Below are positions 1 to 7,150 of a stretch of DNA of 15,389 nt, in pieces. Below the pieces are notes generated by a model, which was not told the origin of the DNA, did no database searches, and saw only the letters and a list, made by a program, of their open reading frames with translations. This DNA is from Nymphaea colorata (taxonomy: Eukaryota; Streptophyta; Magnoliopsida; Nymphaeales; Nymphaeaceae), in contig NC_045151.1 in NCBI RefSeq assembly GCF_008831285.2, positions 8,697,682-8,713,070 of the forward strand, in the 5' to 3' direction. Numbering within the stretch: position 1 is the first letter of the stretch; every line of letters begins with the position of its first letter. The position numbers and the translations under genes were made by a program.

Positions 1-627
1 TGCACATATTATGGTCGTCTTGGCCACTTAGAGGATAGATGCTGGAACAAAGTGGGTAAACCTAACTCACCCGCATCTTCGACTACGACACCTTCATCTA
101 GTTCTACTCCAAATACACAGTCTATCAGTATAGTTCCTAAGGCGAATCCCACTGCTGCTTCAGTAGATGCTACATCTCTTAATTTAAGTTCGGCTGAACT
201 TGATTTAATTATGGAGCATCGATCAAATACTACACCTTCTACCTCAGCGGCATCTACAGCTATCACAAATTCAGCATATTCTGCAGGTGGAACTTCTTCT
301 AATGGTTGTTGGATAATTGATTATGGAGCATCTAAACACTTTTGTGGAGATACTAGTATTTCAAACCTGCAGAAATTTAATTCCCCTCAGCATGTTTAAT
401 TGGCAGATGGAAGGCTATCTCCGATAGAAGGGCATGGAGATGTTTATCTCTCACCATCTTTGCATGTTTATGATGTGCTATATACTCCTGAATTCTCAAA
501 GAATTTGTTATCTGTAAGTAAACTAACTAAAGAGATGAATTTCCGAGTTATTTTTGACTTGATACTTGTGTATTTCAGGATCTATAGACTGGGAGGAAGA
601 TTGGTGGAGGCCATGAGAGAGATGTAA
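1..627 (+). pseudogene. Copia gag C-terminus and aspartic protease remnant
   Basis: The frame opens inside the nucleocapsid zinc knuckle (CTYYGRLGHLEDRC, 1-42). The family pattern is CX2CX4HX4C; the second Cys is Tyr here (TAT instead of TGT), which should abolish zinc binding. A Ser/Thr/Ala-rich linker follows to about 300. The protease motif is WIIDYGAS at 310-333. The family norm is D-S/T-G, so the residue after the catalytic Asp (codon 319-321) is altered. A TAA at 397-399 falls just before LADGR, where the family continues without a stop. The stretch DVLYTPEFSKNLLSVSKL (about 472-525) is typical copia protease-to-integrase sequence. A frameshift near 553-563 moves the homologous reading to another frame, and that frame carries a further TAG near 575. 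Non-functional. Confidence 0.85.
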
Positions 628-1460
628 TCTACTTCTTGGATACATCTAATAAGGAGGCGTCATTCTTAGTTGATTCATCTTCAAGTGCTTTCCAATGGCA
701 TCTCAGATTGGGTCATCCATCTTTCCCTAAACTTCGGTTGCTACGTCCTAAGATTTCTTCTACAACTTCTATCCAGTGTGAAGCTTGTCAATTGGGCAAG
801 CATAGTCGTACTTCCTTTTCATCGAGTCAAAGTCAGTCTAGCCAAAATCTTTTTGATTTAGTTCATGTTAATGTTTGGACTTTGGAGGCCTAGTCGGGTT
901 CCATGTCGGATATCGTTTCGTTATTATCTGTCCACTGTAGACGATTTCTCTCGTGTCAATTGAGTGTTTTTGATGAAAGACAGAATTGAAGCTCCTTGTA
1001 TCTTGAAATCTTTCATATTGGAAATAAAAATCAATTTAATTCTTGTGTCAAGGTTGTTCGCACTGACAATGCTCTCGAGTTCAAATCTATTTCTCTACTT
1101 GAATTTTATAAATCTCATGGTATTGTGCCACATTTTACCTGCCCTCACACATCTCAACAAAATGGTGTAGTTGAAAGAAAATATCGCCATTTGTTGGATG
1201 TAGCCCGCACCATCATGATTCATTCACATATGCCTTCCAAATTTTGGGGAGATACAATTTTGACTACATGTTACCTAATAAATAGAATGTCATCCTCTTC
1301 CATAGACAACAAGATTCCAATTCAAATTCTCTATCCAAATAGGGCTTTGTTCTCTTTACCTCCATGTATATTTGGATGCACATGCTTCGTACATAAACTT
1401 GGACCTAATCGAGATAAACTAGTTGCACAAGCCAATAAATGTATTTGTGGGATACTCTAG
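628..1460 (+). pseudogene. Copia integrase remnant (zinc domain and DD35E core)
   Basis: From about 636 the frame reads the GAG-pre-integrase zinc-binding region: WHLRLGH near 696-716 and CEACQLGKH near 777-803. The retroviral integrase core follows. The first catalytic Asp is expected in DLVHVDVW but codon 870-872 is AAT (Asn). Stops lie at 891-893 and at 961-963 (TGA where Trp is usual, after DDFSRVN). There is another frame change near 1010-1020. The second Asp is in VVRTDNALEF (GAC 1065-1067) and the Glu in QQNGVVERK (GAA 1173-1175), exactly 35 residues apart as in DD35E integrases. The region ends at TAG 1458-1460, where homology again changes frame (FVGYSRNQKRY). Enzymatically dead: one catalytic residue is lost and there are several breaks. 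Confidence 0.88.
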
Positions 1461-1803
1461 AAATCAAAAAAGGTATTGATGCCTAGATCCTATATCTAAT
1501 TGAGAGTTTGTCAGCGTCGATGTAACCTTTCTTGAGTCGTCTCCATTCTTTCCTGCAAATCCTTCCTATCCAAAGTCTAAGATGCCCCCTTCTGTTTCAC
1601 TTCTAATTCCTCCTATTCCACTTGAGTCCCTTCATTTTTCATCATCACCCACCTGTTCCAATCCTTCTATTCTACGGTTTAAAGATCCTCCTCTCACATA
1701 TTCAAGAAGGAATCCATCATCTAATGACCATGCACCATCTTGCTCTCGAGAGGTAAGTAGTTTTGAATTACATAACATGTCTGAGTATTCCAATGATGCT
1801 TTT
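1461..1803 (+). pseudogene. Copia integrase-to-RT linker remnant
   Basis: After a frame change near 1440 a plus-strand frame reads GYSRNQKRY, then two TGA stops (about 1478 and 1500), then EFVSVDVTFLESSPFF and a Pro/Ser-rich stretch ending PPLTYSRRNPSSND (about 1693-1734). In copia polyproteins this low-complexity segment with a (Y/S)xRR motif lies between the integrase C-terminus and the RT. The RT itself is not reached, because at 1804 the sequence changes to the TGTTAGAATA end of another element. Identification is by position and general character, not by a conserved domain. Confidence 0.6.
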
Positions 1804-1863
1804 TGTTAGAATACAGTGTTATAGGGAACCAGCTCCGGATATGGACCCGGTACCCATGGGCGC

Positions 1864-1889
1864 GGGAACCGAGGACAGGCTCGGTTCCC
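1864..1889. repeat. Perfect 10-bp inverted repeat in the short LTR
   Basis: GGGAACCGAG (1864-1873) and CTCGGTTCCC (1880-1889) are perfect reverse complements separated by the 6 bases GACAGG. The arms could form a stable GC-rich hairpin in RNA or single-stranded DNA. It lies upstream of the TATA-like sequence of this LTR. A role is not established. Confidence 0.75.
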
Positions 1890-1934
1890 TAGGCGGGGCC
1901 TCTCTTCCTCCCTCTTTTAATTCTAATCACTTAT

Positions 1935-1940
1935 TATAAA
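1935..1940 (+). promoter_or_regulatory. Candidate TATA box of the short LTR
   Basis: TATAAA within an AT-rich stretch (TTATTATAAATG), after the GC-rich first third of the LTR and about 150 bp before the LTR end. This is a plausible place for a U3 core promoter that would transcribe rightward through the primer site and the gag-pol frame. It is called by motif and position only. Confidence 0.35.
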
Positions 1941-2090
1941 TGTTGATTAAGTGAATGAAGTTTTCCCTCTCCTAGGGTTGCGGTTTTGCCCCTAGGTTAG
2001 AACTTCCCCGTGGTTTTTCACCTCTTTCTAAGGTTTTCCACGTAAATCCTGTGTGGCTTTTGTTTCTCTTCTTTCGCTGCGTGTTTCTAC

Positions 2091-5000
2091 ATGCTATCAG
2101 AGCCAAAATCGTGCCGTTTGGCTTCTTTGTTCGTTTATGATTTAGGGTTTTCTTGGAACCCTAAATCCTCGCAGACGCAGCCCGCCTGGGCCGCCAGCGC
2201 CGCCGCCGCCGCCGCCTGGGACACCAGTGCTCCAGTTCGGGAGAAGGCAACGACAGTGTCTTATCAGCAGTTTATGGCGATGCAGCCGCCTATCTTTTCA
2301 GGAGGGGGCAGTCATGACAAGGCAAAAGACTGGATTGAAGAGGTTGAACGTATTTTTGGGCTTCTGAAGGTGCCAGAAGAAGATAGAGTGAACTATGGCT
2401 CCTATTTGTTGAAGGGTGATGCCAAGAATTGGTGGCAATCAACTAGTGAGATTCGGTTCGCTGGCCAAGGGTCAATCTCATGGAAGCAGTTTAGAGATTC
2501 CTTCTTCAGCACGTCCTTTCCAGTGTATGCCAGAGACAAGAAAATGCAAGAATTTCTAGATTTGCAGCAGAATCAGTCGAGCTTAGAAGAGTACATTACG
2601 AGATATCGGCACTTGGAGGTGTATTGCCCACACCTTCACACTACAGATGAGGCCAGAGCGGGCAAGTTTGTGCGCGGGCTGCGAGATGGACTACGAAGCA
2701 AAGTGTTGACAAGTAGACCTCGTGACTTGGATGAGGCGGTTACAATGGCACGATGCATAGAAGAAGATTGGGTGAGGACACAGAAGGATCATCAGAAGAA
2801 AGCAGGCCAGCATTCACAAGGTGGACGGACACAGGTGAAGCGCCAACACTTTGCGGGCAAGACAAGGCCTTATGAGAGGCGGGATGACCGAACTTTCAGA
2901 CGGAACCTGTCTACCCGTAGTGAGGCCACACAGGGGTCTGTGGCCACTCCGACTTCTCAGAAGTGCCCCACTTGTTCCCGTGTCCACCCCGGGAAGCCGT
3001 GCTATCGGGTGACTGGGGCTTGTTTACACTGCGGAGGTATGGGACACTTTATCAAGGATTGCCCGTTGAAGAAAGAAAGAGAATTGAAGAAGCCTGAAGC
3101 CGGTTCTTCTAGCGCACGACAGACGTCTGGACGTGTCTACGCTACTACTGTGGAGGAGCTTCAGGCACACGACCTCGTTGAAGGTACTTTACTTGTCAGT
3201 TCTCATATTGCTAGAGTGTTATTTGATGCAGGAGCGACGCATTCTTTTATATCTAGTCGATTTGCTACCTCACTAGAAGTGTCGGCTAGAAGAATGTCGT
3301 ATGTTTTAAAAATTGTTAGCCCGATGCATGCTCAAGAGTCGTGTCGTGAGTATCTTCCTGATGTGGACGTGGAAATCCATCAACTTCACCTACCCGCACA
3401 GTTGGTGATCCTAGGTCTCAGTGAGTTTGATGTGATTTTGGGTATGGATTGGTTGTATGCGCATTATGCCATGATAGATTGCAGGAAAAAGCAGATACAG
3501 ATGTTGACTAATGAGATGCAGCCTGTGGAATTTCATGCTCGTAGGGCCAGTCGAACTGATAAGATATTGGTGTCTGTATTGAAGGCTAAGCGATGGATAG
3601 AGAGTGGAAGTGTTGCCTTCTTGGTCAATGTGTTGATCAATGAGGCTGAACAGATGAAATTGCAGGAAGTTGTCGTGGTGAGTGAGTATCCTGATGTGTT
3701 TCCTGAGGAATTGTCGAGTTTGCCTCCAACTCGAGAAGTGGAGTTCAAGATAGAGTTGTTATCAGGGACAACTCCTATTTCTAAGGCACCCTACCGTATG
3801 GCACCAGCAGAGTTAGAAGAGTTGAAGAAGCAACTGCAGGAGCTCTTAGATAAGGGCTTCATTCGACCTAGTGTGTCTCCTTGGGGAACACCTGTATTGT
3901 TTGTGAAAAAGAAAGATGGGACTATGCGCTTGTGTATAGATTATCGTATGTTGAATCAAGTCACCATCAAGAATAAGTATCCGCTTCCAAGAATTGAAGA
4001 CTTGTTTGATCAACTTAAGAATGCAAAGGTTTTCTCTAAGATCGATCTGAGGACAGGCTACCATCAACTATTGATACGGGAGGAAGATGTTTCTAAGACT
4101 GCTTTTCGAAACAGGTATGGACATTATGAATTCAAGGTCATGCCTTTTGGGTTGACTAATGCTCCCGCAGCGTTCATGAACCTCATGAATCGGGTTTTCC
4201 AAGAGTTCTTGGATCGTTTTGTTATTGTGTTTGTTGATGATATTTTGGTGTACTCAGAGAGTGAAGCAGAGCACAGAGACCACTTGAGAAGTGTGTTGGG
4301 TCTTTTGCGCAAGCATAAGCTTTATGCCAAATACTCAAAATGTGAATTTTGGCTAGAGAAGGTAAACTTTTTGGGTCATGTGATCTTGAAGGATGGAGTA
4401 TCCGTCGATCCGGCTAAGGTGTCAGCTGTTCAGGACTGGAGGACACCCTGCAGTGTAACTGAGGTTAGAAGCTTTTTGGGATTGGCAGGATACTATCGTA
4501 GGTTCATACAAGACTTTTCGAAAATAGCTACGCCCATGACTAAGCTATTGAGAAAAGGAGTGAAGTTTGTGTGGAATGAAGAGTGTGAGAAGAGTTTTCA
4601 AACTCTGAAGGTCAAGCCTACTACTGCCCCTATTTTGACGCTTCCATCAGGTCATTCTGGTTTTGTGGTGTACACTGATGCTTCGGGGATCGGATATGGT
4701 TGTGTGTTGATGCAGCATGGCCGTGTAGTGGCTTATGCATCAAGGCAGTTGAAGGCCCATGAGCAACACTATCTCACTCATGATTTGGAGTTGGGAGCAG
4801 TTGTGTTCGCATTGAAGATGTGGAGACACTATCTCTATGGTGCAACATTTGAAGTGTTTACAGATCACAAGTCCTTGAAGTATATATCCTCGCAAAGGGA
4901 TCTCAACTTGAGGCAAAGAAGATGGATCGAATATTTAAAGGATTATGATTTCACCATATCGTATCATCCAGGCAAGGCGAATGTGGTGGCAGATGCGTTG

Positions 5001-5864
5001 AGCAGGCATGCCAAGGCGACATTGTGCAGTATGTTGACTCGTTCTTGGACATTATTGCAAGATGTGATAACTTGGCAGCCTTACATTTGTGATGAGAACA
5101 AGGCAATGATGACGGCCTTGATTCGGCATCCTTTGATGGAAGAACTTGTAATGAAACAAAAGGGAGATCCAGAGTTTGCTACGAACGTAGAAGAAAGCAA
5201 GAAAACAGATTCTCTTTGGCATCAAGATCAAGATGGGTCATTGCGGTTTCGACAGAGATTATGGGTTCCGAGAGATAAAGGGGTGAAGCGTCTGTTGCTT
5301 GATGAAGCTCACAAATCTAAGTTTTCTATTCACCCTGGCAGTACAAAGATGTTTCAAGATACGAGAAGAAATTTTTGGTGGCCTGAAATGAAGCGTGAAA
5401 TTGCAGAATATGTGGCAAAGTGCTTAGTTTGCCAACAGGTAAAAGCAGAACATCAGCGGCCAGGAGGCTTGTTGCAAAGAATCGATATTCCAATGTGGAA
5501 ATGGGAAGACATTACGATGGATTTTGTGGTTGGGTTGCCTCGTACCAAAAGACAACAGAATGCCATATGGGTGACTGTTGATCGACTTACGAAGTCCGCT
5601 CACTTTCTGCCAATCAGAATCAGTCAACCATTGGAAAGTCTCGCAGAGTTGTATATTGGCGAGATAGTAAGATTGCATGGAGTGCCAAAGTCTATCATTT
5701 CGGATCGAGATCCACGTTTTACTTCGAGGTTTTGGGGGCAATTACAGAAGGCTTTGGGTACCAAGCTTAAGTTGAGCACAGCGTTCCACCCCCAAACTGA
5801 TGGGCAGTCTGAGAGGACCATTCAGACTTTAGAGGACATGTTGCACGCATGTGTCTTAGAGTAG
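2091..5864 (+). CDS. gag-pol: Ty3/gypsy gag-pol polyprotein (gag, PR, RT, RNase H, integrase core), ends at premature TAG
   Basis: An open frame of 1,257 codons. Residues 1 to about 40 come from the primer site, leader and GCC tract. Retrotrans_gag follows (about 58-225; [24 protein letters not shown]). A CPTC motif (292-295) and a zinc knuckle [14 protein letters not shown] (C311, C314, H319, C324) come next. The protease motif is [12 protein letters not shown] (Asp379), with DAG where DSG/DTG is usual. RT spans about 560-740: Asp652 in [12 protein letters not shown] and the FVDD box at 714-717. RNase H carries Asp863, Glu900, Asp925 and Asp968. Integrase has an HHCC domain (H1074, H1081, C1111, C1114) and a DD35E core (D1144, D1205, E1241). 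TAG at 5862-5864 stops the frame shortly after the catalytic Glu; the same frame then stays open to 6560. As it stands the product would lack the integrase C-terminus and chromodomain. The ATG at 2091 is simply the first Met; the natural gag start is lost. Confidence 0.93.
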   Translation: MLSEPKSCRLASLFVYDLGFSWNPKSSQTQPAWAASAAAAAAWDTSAPVREKATTVSYQQFMAMQPPIFSGGGSHDKAKDWIEEVERIFGLLKVPEEDRVNYGSYLLKGDAKNWWQSTSEIRFAGQGSISWKQFRDSFFSTSFPVYARDKKMQEFLDLQQNQSSLEEYITRYRHLEVYCPHLHTTDEARAGKFVRGLRDGLRSKVLTSRPRDLDEAVTMARCIEEDWVRTQKDHQKKAGQHSQGGRTQVKRQHFAGKTRPYERRDDRTFRRNLSTRSEATQGSVATPTSQKCPTCSRVHPGKPCYRVTGACLHCGGMGHFIKDCPLKKERELKKPEAGSSSARQTSGRVYATTVEELQAHDLVEGTLLVSSHIARVLFDAGATHSFISSRFATSLEVSARRMSYVLKIVSPMHAQESCREYLPDVDVEIHQLHLPAQLVILGLSEFDVILGMDWLYAHYAMIDCRKKQIQMLTNEMQPVEFHARRASRTDKILVSVLKAKRWIESGSVAFLVNVLINEAEQMKLQEVVVVSEYPDVFPEELSSLPPTREVEFKIELLSGTTPISKAPYRMAPAELEELKKQLQELLDKGFIRPSVSPWGTPVLFVKKKDGTMRLCIDYRMLNQVTIKNKYPLPRIEDLFDQLKNAKVFSKIDLRTGYHQLLIREEDVSKTAFRNRYGHYEFKVMPFGLTNAPAAFMNLMNRVFQEFLDRFVIVFVDDILVYSESEAEHRDHLRSVLGLLRKHKLYAKYSKCEFWLEKVNFLGHVILKDGVSVDPAKVSAVQDWRTPCSVTEVRSFLGLAGYYRRFIQDFSKIATPMTKLLRKGVKFVWNEECEKSFQTLKVKPTTAPILTLPSGHSGFVVYTDASGIGYGCVLMQHGRVVAYASRQLKAHEQHYLTHDLELGAVVFALKMWRHYLYGATFEVFTDHKSLKYISSQRDLNLRQRRWIEYLKDYDFTISYHPGKANVVADALSRHAKATLCSMLTRSWTLLQDVITWQPYICDENKAMMTALIRHPLMEELVMKQKGDPEFATNVEESKKTDSLWHQDQDGSLRFRQRLWVPRDKGVKRLLLDEAHKSKFSIHPGSTKMFQDTRRNFWWPEMKREIAEYVAKCLVCQQVKAEHQRPGGLLQRIDIPMWKWEDITMDFVVGLPRTKRQQNAIWVTVDRLTKSAHFLPIRISQPLESLAELYIGEIVRLHGVPKSIISDRDPRFTSRFWGQLQKALGTKLKLSTAFHPQTDGQSERTIQTLEDMLHACVLE
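2092..2104 (+). other. Primer-binding site, initiator tRNA-Met type
   Basis: TGCTATCAGAGCC differs at one position from TGGTATCAGAGCC, the complement of the 3' end of plant initiator tRNA-Met and the usual minus-strand primer site of plant LTR retrotransposons. It starts directly after the CA end of the short LTR, which supports that LTR boundary. The ATG at 2091 that opens the long gag-pol frame overlaps this site, so the first residues of that frame are probably not natural gag protein. Confidence 0.75.
2182..2220 (+). repeat. GCC-rich tract flanked by a 9-bp direct repeat, near the leader/gag joint
   Basis: CCGCCTGGG occurs at 2182-2190 and again at 2212-2220, with (CCG/GCC)n between. In the gag-pol frame this reads as a poly-alanine run followed by WDTSAP. 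Upstream sequence (PBS, then ATTTAGGGTTTTCTTGGAACCC) looks like a leader of another element; downstream sequence is clearly gypsy gag. The joint therefore lies at or a little left of this tract. Confidence 0.6.
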
Positions 5865-6560
5865 AAAGGAGAATGGGACAAACATGTGAAACTGGCAGAA
5901 TTTGCTTATAATAACAGTTACCACTCTAGTATTGGGATGGCACCGTTTGAGGCTTTGTATGAAAGGCCGTGCAGATCTCCAACTTGTTGGACCGATTTAG
6001 GTGATGGCAAGATCGAAAACCCTTTAGTATTGCAACACTACACCGACCAAGTGAAATTGATAAGAAAGAAGTTGTTGACTGCTCAGAGCAGACAGAAAAG
6101 TTATGCTGACATTCGTCGTAGAGAATTGGCTTTTGAGGTGGGTGATCATGTGTTTTTAAAGATTTCTCCTACAAAAGGTGTTTTACGCTTTGGTGCGAAG
6201 GGAAAATTGAGCCCGAGGTTCGTAGGACCTTTTGAGATATTAGAGAAGATTGGAGAGGTGGCATACAGATTGGCGTTACCACCAGATTTGAGTCACGTTC
6301 CTGACGTCTTCCATGTTTCTATGCTTCGAAAATACGTACCAGATCCGACACATGTGATTGATTTTCAAGGTATTCTAGTACAAGATGATTTGACAATGGA
6401 AGAACAGCCCATTAGAATTGTGGATCATCGAGAACAAGTGCTTCGCACGAAGAGAATTCCTTTAGTGAAGGTGGAATGGCAGTACCATGGATTGAAGGAG
6501 AGCACATGGGAACCTGAGGAGGACATGCGGAAGAGATATCCGCACTTGTTCTTGCATTGA
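5865..6560 (+). pseudogene. Distal gypsy integrase C-terminus with GPY/F module and chromodomain
   Basis: This continues the gag-pol frame after the TAG without any shift; there is no in-frame ATG where the protein resumes. FAYNNSYHSSIGMAPFEALY (about 5901-5960) is the conserved end of the gypsy integrase core region. LSPRFVGPFEILEKIGEVAY (about 6210-6270) is the GPY/F module. VFHVSMLRKYVPDP follows. The last 50 residues (about 6411-6557) form a chromodomain: VLRTKRIPLVKVEWQYHG, then ESTWEPEEDMRKRYPHLF. Chromodomains of this class direct integration to heterochromatin by binding modified histone H3. The reading is intact to TGA 6558-6560, so apart from the upstream stop this part shows no decay. 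It would be made only by readthrough, if at all. Confidence 0.9.
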
Positions 6561-6596
6561 GGTATGATCTAAATTTCGAGGACGAAATTTTTTTTT

Positions 6597-6608
6597 AGGA
6601 GGGTAGGA
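6597..6608 (+). other. Polypurine tract of the gypsy element
   Basis: AGGAGGGTAGGA, broken by a single T, sits directly before the TGTAAC start of the 3' LTR and 36 bases after the gag-pol stop. This is the expected position of the plus-strand primer for reverse transcription. It follows TTTCGAGGACGAAATTT and a T-run. Confidence 0.8.
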
Positions 6609-6781
6609 TGTAACGCTCGTTGTTTGGCAGGACGGGTCGGGTCAGGGTCCAGACCTGGACCCGAGCCCCTCACGCGTGAGCGAGCCCGACTCCGCCTCCC
6701 CTCCCTCGTCTTTACTTCTTCTCCCTCGTTTCCCCTCTTCGTCTCTCCTTACCCACAACCGGAACTCAGCGAAGCAGAAGA

Positions 6782-6838
6782 AGGCGACGGCGGCGGTGAC
6801 GGCGACGGTGACGGCGGCGGTGACGGCGACGGCGGCAG
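6782..6838 (+). repeat. GGC/GAC trinucleotide tract in the 3' LTR
   Basis: An imperfect run of GGCGAC, GGCGGC and GGTGAC units. In translation it gives Gly/Asp repeats, which is the source of a spurious 206-codon frame. The corresponding part of the other LTR (about 10195-10230) has a shorter, different GGC-rich stretch, so the tract has changed length in at least one copy. Confidence 0.75.
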
Positions 6839-6849
6839 CTCGCGGGTAA

Positions 6850-7150
6850 GCTCCCTCTCTCGCCCTCTCTGCCTGTTTTTCCCCTCCTTCCCTGTGCATC
6901 CCTCCCTCTCTACAACACTCTCTCTCTTCCCTCACGCTGTCCCTCTCCTCCTTGCCCAAGCTCTCTTCCCTTCTTCTCTCGCCTCCTTCTCCCTCGCCTG
7001 CTCCTCCTTCCTCTTCTTTCTTCTCCTCTTCCTTCCCACGCAGACCCTTCCCTCACCGTCCGAACCCTACCCCTTTTGTCTGTCTCCCATCTCTGTCGAC
7101 GTTTCCTCCCTGCTCATTCTCGTGCTCTTTCTGAGTTCTCAGCCTCCCCC
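6850..7150 (+). repeat. Long pyrimidine (CT)-rich tract in the 3' LTR
   Basis: About 300 bases dominated by CTCTCT, CCTTCC and TTCTTC on the plus strand, just after a GGTAAG sequence at 6845-6850. The other LTR has a matching but diverged tract at about 10232-10560. It is not coding; it resembles the CT-rich leaders found near plant transcription starts. Its function is unknown. Confidence 0.7.

Larger units (their letters stand above)
1..1803 (+). mobile_element. Ty1/copia retrotransposon fragment, 5' part missing, interrupted at 1804
   Basis: The order gag zinc knuckle, aspartic protease, GAG-pre-integrase zinc domain, integrase core and linker towards RT is that of Ty1/copia elements (integrase ahead of RT). 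The upstream gag and 5' LTR lie outside the window. The RT and RNase H that should follow are replaced at 1804 by an unrelated LTR-like unit. The reading frame is broken by several stops and frameshifts, so this is a dead copy. Its zinc-knuckle DNA (first 23 bases) differs at only 2 positions from the minus-strand copia gag piece ending at 9484, so the two are the same or closely related families. Confidence 0.9.
1804..2091 (+). mobile_element. Short LTR (about 288 bp) of an unidentified element
   Basis: The unit starts TGTTAGAATACAG and ends GTTTCTACA, so it has TG...CA termini. It is followed immediately by a sequence matching a tRNA-iMet primer-binding site. It contains a TATA-like TATAAA at 1935-1940 and a GC-rich inverted repeat at 1864-1889. 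The size and ends fit a copia-type or TRIM-type LTR. It is unlike the 2.9-kb LTR at the 3' end of the gypsy element next to it. No second copy and no target duplication are visible, so the right-hand LTR of its parent is missing or outside the window. The boundaries are inferred from the termini and the primer site. Confidence 0.65.

Noticed and set aside
2092-2104. A tRNA gene at the TATCAGAGCC sequence
   Set aside because: Only the complement of the tRNA 3' end is present; no cloverleaf follows. It is a primer-binding site.
2091-6560. Endogenous pararetrovirus (caulimovirid) as an alternative for the long polyprotein
   Set aside because: A DD35E integrase, GPY/F module, chromodomain, polypurine tract and long LTR are present; these define a Ty3/gypsy chromovirus, and no movement protein is seen.
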